Part shown: piece by piece, positions 59,595 to 64,000 of the stretch
How the letters are laid out: each line of letters begins with the position of its first letter
How positions within the stretch are numbered: position 1 is the stretch's first letter
Assembly: GCA_017999915.1 (NCBI GenBank)
Contig: JAGNKX010000011.1
Span: forward strand, 1 to 64,000
Direction of reading: 5' to 3'
Source: Spirochaetota bacterium
GTDB lineage: Bacteria; Spirochaetota; UBA4802; UBA5550
Length of the DNA: 64,000 nucleotides
Made by a program: the position numbers and the translations under genes
Notes under the pieces: generated by a model
What the model saw: the letters and a program-made list of their open reading frames with translations, nothing else
Databases searched by the model: none
Told to the model about the DNA's origin: nothing

Positions 59595-60932
59595 TTACAG
59601 TTTGAAATCCGTCTTCTTGCCCCATGTGCCGAGAGCTCGGCCCAGTTCCTCGTGATCCTTGGCATACTCGTCCACCTTTACGCCCTTTATGGCGGCGTCG
59701 ATCGCCTGGCGGAGAGCCCGGGCGCCGGCCCGCGGACCCATCGGGTGGGCATGGATGCCGCCGCCGGACCCGATCATGACATCCTTGCCAAGGGCGTTCA
59801 CGATGTCCTGCACGTTGTTCGGCGTGATGCCGCCGGACGGCATCGGCATGGTGGGCTTCAAGTTACCCATCGGATAAATCAGGTTTCTCGTCGTCGCCAT
59901 GAAGCGCTCATGCATGTACATGGCCTTGCCGCCCATGGAGAAGGGAAGCACGATCGAGTCCGCGCCGCAAAGCCGCGCGATTTTTCCGAAAATTATCGGA
60001 GAGGATATCCCCTGGTATGGTGACATGAAGTAGGCGCCGGCCACGTCCATGTGGGCCAGGATCGGCACGTTGATGTTCGGATCGTCGGCCAGGGCGCGCA
60101 TCGCCTCCGGTCCCACGGCCAGGTAGTTGACCATCATCGCGTTCGCGCCCGCGTCGATGCAGCGCTTGGCCAGGTCGAACATCCGCGGCAGACGGTCGGT
60201 TACGTTGACCGTGTAGAGGGTGTGCTCTCCGGTCTCCTCGAACACTTCCTTTTCTATCTTCATGTACAGCTTGACCCGCTCGACCGCGTCGTTGTAGCGC
60301 ATGTTGGCGATGAGCTCGTCGTCCTTGATGACATCGCAGCCGCCCAGGGCCGCCTGCCTGAAGAGCTCGGCGCCCACTTCAAGCGGATACCCGCTGCACG
60401 GCTTGACCATGTTATTGAGGAGGGGACGTCCCTTCTGCAGGCCCAGGGCCTTCCACCAGCCATCGGTCCCGAACCTTGGCCCGTTGAACTGGTCCAGGGT
60501 GGCCTTTGGAAGCCTGATGTCCAGGAGCTTGAAGTTGGGCACCAGCGAAATGTTTCCGACAAGCGCGGTCAGCATCATGGGGAGCTGGTCCTCCACGTTG
60601 GCCGCAGGGAAGGCGATCTGCACGATGTACTGCCGGGCCGTGACGTCGGCGGGCACGCCATATTCATAATAAGGCGCCTCGTACACGCCGATCACCTTCG
60701 CGACGTGTTTCGCCCGAATCTCCGGGGTCTCGCCCGGCACCGGGGTCCAGGTACCGGTGGTCTGCTCGATGGCAAGCACTTGCCCCATCACCGACATGTC
60801 CCATGCCTTGTCGAGCTGGGTCCAGTAGGTGGCGATAAGATGGGTTTCCATGTCGACAGCCTCAGGTATTGCGATCGGCTTGGGTGCAAACTCATCTATC
60901 TGTACGCAAATTTCTTTTTCCTTCTTCGTCAT
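59595..60932 (-). CDS. RuBisCO-like protein (form IV)
   Basis: A 445-residue RuBisCO large-subunit homologue. The carbamylation and metal motif is kept: GGCDVIKDDEL gives Lys203, Asp205 and Glu206 (equivalent to K201, D203, E204), and NMVKPCSG gives Lys177 (K175). The region of the catalytic loop 6 (usually GTVVGKLEG, K334) has no equivalent Lys; the sequence is GISSPIIFGKIARLCGADSI. Phosphate-binding SGG (367-369) and GGG (390-392) remain. So it should act as an enolase, isomerase or transcarboxylase on a phosphorylated sugar-like substrate rather than fix CO2. AGGAGG precedes the ATG. The adjacent genes are a class-III aminotransferase and an FGGY kinase. Confidence 0.93.
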   Translation of the reverse strand: MTKKEKEICVQIDEFAPKPIAIPEAVDMETHLIATYWTQLDKAWDMSVMGQVLAIEQTTGTWTPVPGETPEIRAKHVAKVIGVYEAPYYEYGVPADVTARQYIVQIAFPAANVEDQLPMMLTALVGNISLVPNFKLLDIRLPKATLDQFNGPRFGTDGWWKALGLQKGRPLLNNMVKPCSGYPLEVGAELFRQAALGGCDVIKDDELIANMRYNDAVERVKLYMKIEKEVFEETGEHTLYTVNVTDRLPRMFDLAKRCIDAGANAMMVNYLAVGPEAMRALADDPNINVPILAHMDVAGAYFMSPYQGISSPIIFGKIARLCGADSIVLPFSMGGKAMYMHERFMATTRNLIYPMGNLKPTMPMPSGGITPNNVQDIVNALGKDVMIGSGGGIHAHPMGPRAGARALRQAIDAAIKGVKVDEYAKDHEELGRALGTWGKKTDFKL

Positions 60933-60965
60933 ATAAGCCTCCTTCTTAAAATTGAATAATCCATA

Positions 60966-62369
60966 TCAGCCCTTCGGAATCTCTGAAAGCAGCCGCTCCC
61001 AGACGTCCAGGGTCTTTTTCAACGATTCGTCGTCATGCTGCATGCAGGTGTACATCCGCGTTCCGGCCAGCGAGCAGAGCCCCAGGGCCGACGTCACGAT
61101 CTGGTAGCTGTCCGCCACCGCCTTGCGGGTAAGGACCTGCTTCAGCGCGTCCGGCGCCGACACGTCCACCCCGAAGAATCCAGTCGTCACGTAGTGCATG
61201 ATGGGGCCGAAATTGTAAACGAAGAAGCCCAGGTCTTCCCGCGTGGCGAAGAGATCGTTCATAGCCTTCGTGAGGCGGTCGGCGTAGGCCGTGGCCTTCT
61301 TTACCGCTTCATGCTCATCCATGAGCTTGATGGCATGGTAGCAGGCCGCCGTGGTTATGGGATTCGCCGCCAGGGTTCCGCCCACGTATATCTTCTCGCC
61401 CAGGCCGCCGGCGCAGACCTTCATCACGTCCTTCCGCCCGGCCACTGCGCCGCAGGAGGGATAGCCGTGGCCGATGATCTTGCCCAGGACGGTAATGTCC
61501 GGCATGATGTTGAAATACTTCTGGGCCCCGCCCATGTCGAGCCGGAAGCCGGTGACCACCTCGTCGAAGATAAGGAGGGCATTGTACTTGTCGCACAGCG
61601 CCCGTATGGTCCTGTTCCAGTCGGGATGGACCGGGTGCGCCCCGGATTCGCCCCCGATAGGCTCCACGATCACCCCGGCCACGTCATTGGCGTTGTCCTT
61701 GAAGGTCTTTTCCAGCTCGTCGAAGTCGTTCGGCTTAACGTCCAGTATATGGGCGTAGCTTTCCTTGGTAATCCCCTTCGAATAGAGGGGGCCGGATTTC
61801 GGAACATGGAGCGAATAGACCATCTGGTCGGACCAGCCGTGGTAGCTCCCGCCGATCTTGATGATCTTCTGCTTGTTGGTGTAGGCCCGGGCGATGCGGA
61901 GCGCCGCCATGTCCGCCTCGGTGCCGGACTGGAGGAACCGGACCATGTCCACGGCCGGCATGTGGTCGATGATCTCCTGGGCAGCCATGAGCTCATACTC
62001 CGAGGTGAGGCCCGTGGCCGGCCCCTTGGTCCTGATGATGTCGATGATCTTGTCGTCCAGGGGGCTGTAGCTGTGACCCAGCATGATCGGCGCGCCGCAC
62101 ATCAGGTAGTCGACGTATTCGTTGCCGTCGACGTCCCACACATGGTAGCCCTTGGCGCGGTCCATCGCCACCGGGAAGGGATGGTTCTGGCTCAGGTTGT
62201 GCTCGACGCCGCCGGGGATGACGTTCTTCGCCTTTTCGAACATCTCCAGGGACTTCTTGTTCTTATTCGTGTACATCGCGCGGTATTTTTCCAGCGTCTC
62301 CGCCGGGAGCCCCCTGGGTGGTATGGCGAGGACCTTCTTGAACCGCGATAGTATTTCATTGTATTCCAT
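60966..62369 (-). CDS. class-III aminotransferase (glutamate-1-semialdehyde aminomutase-like)
   Basis: A 467-residue PLP enzyme. Signature regions are GYHVWDVDGNEYVDYLMCGA, FLQSGTEADMAALRIARAYT, the metal/acid box FDEVVTGFR (Asp269) and the Lys297 PLP site VLGKIIGHGYPSCGAVAGRK. It most resembles GSA aminomutase and other sugar/amino-acid aminotransferases of that branch. A short N-terminal extension (about 50 residues) precedes the canonical start. The location between the kinase and the RuBisCO-like gene argues against a haem role and for amination or deamination of a carbohydrate-derived oxo group; that is inference. GGAGG lies upstream of the ATG. Confidence 0.88.
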   Translation of the reverse strand: MEYNEILSRFKKVLAIPPRGLPAETLEKYRAMYTNKNKKSLEMFEKAKNVIPGGVEHNLSQNHPFPVAMDRAKGYHVWDVDGNEYVDYLMCGAPIMLGHSYSPLDDKIIDIIRTKGPATGLTSEYELMAAQEIIDHMPAVDMVRFLQSGTEADMAALRIARAYTNKQKIIKIGGSYHGWSDQMVYSLHVPKSGPLYSKGITKESYAHILDVKPNDFDELEKTFKDNANDVAGVIVEPIGGESGAHPVHPDWNRTIRALCDKYNALLIFDEVVTGFRLDMGGAQKYFNIMPDITVLGKIIGHGYPSCGAVAGRKDVMKVCAGGLGEKIYVGGTLAANPITTAACYHAIKLMDEHEAVKKATAYADRLTKAMNDLFATREDLGFFVYNFGPIMHYVTTGFFGVDVSAPDALKQVLTRKAVADSYQIVTSALGLCSLAGTRMYTCMQHDDESLKKTLDVWERLLSEIPKG

Positions 62370-62390
62370 GGTGAAACAGCCTCCTTCGTA

Positions 62391-63998
62391 TTACTGAAAT
62401 TGCGGCGCCGGCGTGCAGGCGCCGGCAGCCTTGGTTGAATTGATCCGCGCGCATGCCTTTTTCTGAGACCTGTACAGGTTGACATATTCGAGGAACAGGT
62501 TGTCATATATCTTCCGGTGGTCAGGATTGGGCTGGAATTCCGCCTTGATCTTAATGCACCGGGAAATGTCCTCCACGGTGATGTGGCCCAGGGACAGGGC
62601 AGCCAGGAAGGCCACGCCCCGGGCGTTGGAGAAGATCGGGTCCTGGACCTGCCTGATGTTGATGTTCATCACGTCGGCGAGGATCTGGGACCAGACATCG
62701 GAATTGGCGCCGCCGCCGATGAAGTTGAGCGCCGCGAAGGGCCTCTTCGTGAACTTCTCCACGTAGGTGAGGAGCCACTTCTGGTTCAGGGCCACACCCT
62801 CGAACACGGCGCGGGCGATGTCCTCCCGGGTGTTCTCCAGGGAGAGGTTAAAGAGGGACGACCGGATGTGGCGGTCCTCCACCGGCGTGCGCTCGCCGTA
62901 GAGCCACGGCGTGAAGATGACGTTGTTGGCGCCGGCCGGTATGCGGGACACGATCCTGTCCAGGACCTTGAAGATGTCCGGGGCCTTTTCCTGCTGGAGG
63001 AGCTCGTCCTTGTGGTAGAGGACGTTGTCACGGAGCCAGAGGAGGCACTTGCCGGCGCACTCCTGCTCGGTGAGGATCAGGTACCGTCCCGGGATAGGGC
63101 TCGGGAAGGAGCCCATGCCGTGAAAAATGTCGGTCTTCTTGAAGGGCACATGGGCCGTTATCCAGGAAGAGGTGCCGATGTACACGTGGCCCTCGTAGTC
63201 CCGCACGGCCCCGGACCCGACGCAGGCTGACTGCACGTCCGGCGTGCCGCCGATGACCGGCGTCCCGGCCTTGAGGCCCAGCTCCGAGGCCACCTCTTTC
63301 TTCAGGGGGCCCAGCACATCGATGGCGCGGATCAGGTCGGGGAGCTTGTCCCGGTCTATGCCGACCATGCGGATAAGCTTGTCGCTGTAGACCACCCTGT
63401 CCGGGTCGCGGTTGTCGGTCACCCAGTGGAGCAGGATGGAATCGAAGGTCGCGGCGAACTTTCCCGTGAGGCGCATGTTGATGTAATCCTTCGGCTCGAG
63501 GAACTTGTAGGTGTTGCGGTAGATATCGGGGCAGTTCTTCTGGATCCACACGATGTGGCTGATGGGGTCCTTCCCGGACATGGCCGGCGCGCCGCCGGTG
63601 AGGCGGAGCCAGGTAATGACCTTGGAGAGGGGATACCCTTCGAACTTCGGGAAACCGGTGAGCTTTTCCTTGAAGGGCTCGGCGCCCCGCGAATCCATCC
63701 AGATAACGGCGTTCATCAGGTGCCGGCCGTCCCTGTCCACCGGCACGGTGCCGGACCACTGGGTGGTGACGCTCACGGCGATGATGTCATCGGCAGGCAC
63801 GAGCCTCCGGGCCAGGACCTGCTTCGCCGTGGAGATGATGGCCTTCCACCACCCCTCAGGGTCCTGCTCGGCGCCGCCGCCGGGAAGCAGGATGACCGGC
63901 GTTTCGGCGAAGGCGTCGGCGACCACGTCGCCGTGAATTGATATCAACGCCGTTTTCGGACCCGACGTTCCCAGATCGACAGCGAGGACGTATTTCAT
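62391..63998 (-). CDS. FGGY-family carbohydrate kinase
   Basis: A 535-residue FGGY kinase, complete within the window. The first phosphate-binding loop is AVDLGTSGPKTALI; VTTQWSGTVPVDRDGR and AVIWMDSRG are typical xylulokinase-like segments; the catalytic base lies in VIGGTPDVQSACVGSG, and LNFIGGGANSDVWSQILADV is the C-terminal adenosine loop. It phosphorylates a sugar or sugar acid. The gap to the aminotransferase is 21 bases. The ATG is only 2 bases from the window edge, so the upstream operon genes and promoter are not visible. Confidence 0.92.
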   Translation of the reverse strand: MKYVLAVDLGTSGPKTALISIHGDVVADAFAETPVILLPGGGAEQDPEGWWKAIISTAKQVLARRLVPADDIIAVSVTTQWSGTVPVDRDGRHLMNAVIWMDSRGAEPFKEKLTGFPKFEGYPLSKVITWLRLTGGAPAMSGKDPISHIVWIQKNCPDIYRNTYKFLEPKDYINMRLTGKFAATFDSILLHWVTDNRDPDRVVYSDKLIRMVGIDRDKLPDLIRAIDVLGPLKKEVASELGLKAGTPVIGGTPDVQSACVGSGAVRDYEGHVYIGTSSWITAHVPFKKTDIFHGMGSFPSPIPGRYLILTEQECAGKCLLWLRDNVLYHKDELLQQEKAPDIFKVLDRIVSRIPAGANNVIFTPWLYGERTPVEDRHIRSSLFNLSLENTREDIARAVFEGVALNQKWLLTYVEKFTKRPFAALNFIGGGANSDVWSQILADVMNINIRQVQDPIFSNARGVAFLAALSLGHITVEDISRCIKIKAEFQPNPDHRKIYDNLFLEYVNLYRSQKKACARINSTKAAGACTPAPQFQ

Positions 63999-64000
63999 AG

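Noticed and set aside
59595-60932. True RuBisCO large subunit
   Set aside because: The loop-6 Lys and other substrate residues are missing, and no phosphoribulokinase or small subunit is nearby.
60966-62369. hemL (haem biosynthesis glutamate-1-semialdehyde aminomutase)
   Set aside because: The N-terminal extension and operon context with an FGGY kinase and RuBisCO-like protein argue for a catabolic relative; no haem genes are nearby.

Overview
The window is one GC-rich bacterial chromosome segment, most likely from a spirochaete-type (Spirochaetota) genome. The clues are many lipoproteins with relaxed lipoboxes (Ser, Ala, Thr or Gly just before the Cys), LL-diaminopimelate aminotransferase, bactofilin, a HisKA_2-type histidine kinase, FecR-domain lipoproteins, and the bactofilin/yaaR/holB/ricT/metG order. 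This assignment is an inference; there is no rRNA in the window. I found no tRNA, rRNA or CRISPR array.

Layout. 1-126 is the end of an IS481-like insertion sequence running off the left edge. 280-3479 carries an extended SDR, an exported protein and a membrane-anchored alpha/beta hydrolase whose start is frame-shifted at a poly-A run. 3510-8599 is an AT-richer block bracketed by two 116-bp direct repeats. It holds a GPH sugar symporter, a Gfo/Idh/MocA dehydrogenase, a TIM-barrel sugar isomerase and a truncated dehydrogenase paralogue. 8644-10743 is a lipoprotein neutral ceramidase. 11081-19367 is a plus-strand housekeeping run (bactofilin, YaaR, HolB, RicT, MetG, phosphoesterase, HAD hydrolase, amidotransferase), interrupted by a minus-strand nucleotidyltransferase/small-protein pair. 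19555-26645 holds lipoproteins, DapL, a radical SAM/MFS pair and a DUF3795 protein. 26864-31410 holds PlsC, a HigBA toxin-antitoxin pair with a leaderless-looking promoter/operator, a flavoprotein, an ABM-domain protein and a FecR lipoprotein. 31459-38683 holds parAB and several envelope proteins. 38845-40713 is a metal-efflux module (ArsR-type repressor plus CDF transporter) followed by a hotdog thioesterase. 40864-43421 is a three-gene corrinoid methyltransfer operon. 44214-50406 has ValS, a polysaccharide-deacetylase-like protein and a hybrid sensor kinase interrupted by an in-frame TGA. 50424-53384 is lemA followed by three TPM-domain genes. 53661-59487 has two methyltransferases, small membrane proteins, a degenerate YchF paralogue, a FecR lipoprotein and a P1-nuclease/phospholipase-C-like protein. 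59545-63998 is an operon of FGGY kinase, class-III aminotransferase and RuBisCO-like protein, ending at a clear intrinsic terminator.

How genes work together. The strongest candidates for undescribed biology are (a) the FGGY kinase/aminotransferase/RuBisCO-like operon, which does not match the methionine-salvage gene set and probably serves a sugar-acid or amino-sugar route, and (b) the compact corrinoid operon, whose methyl donor is unknown. A family of about 116-120-bp repeats brackets both the sugar block and the corrinoid operon, suggesting repeat-mediated gain or loss of metabolic cassettes. All functions are read from motifs in the sequence; no database search was run.
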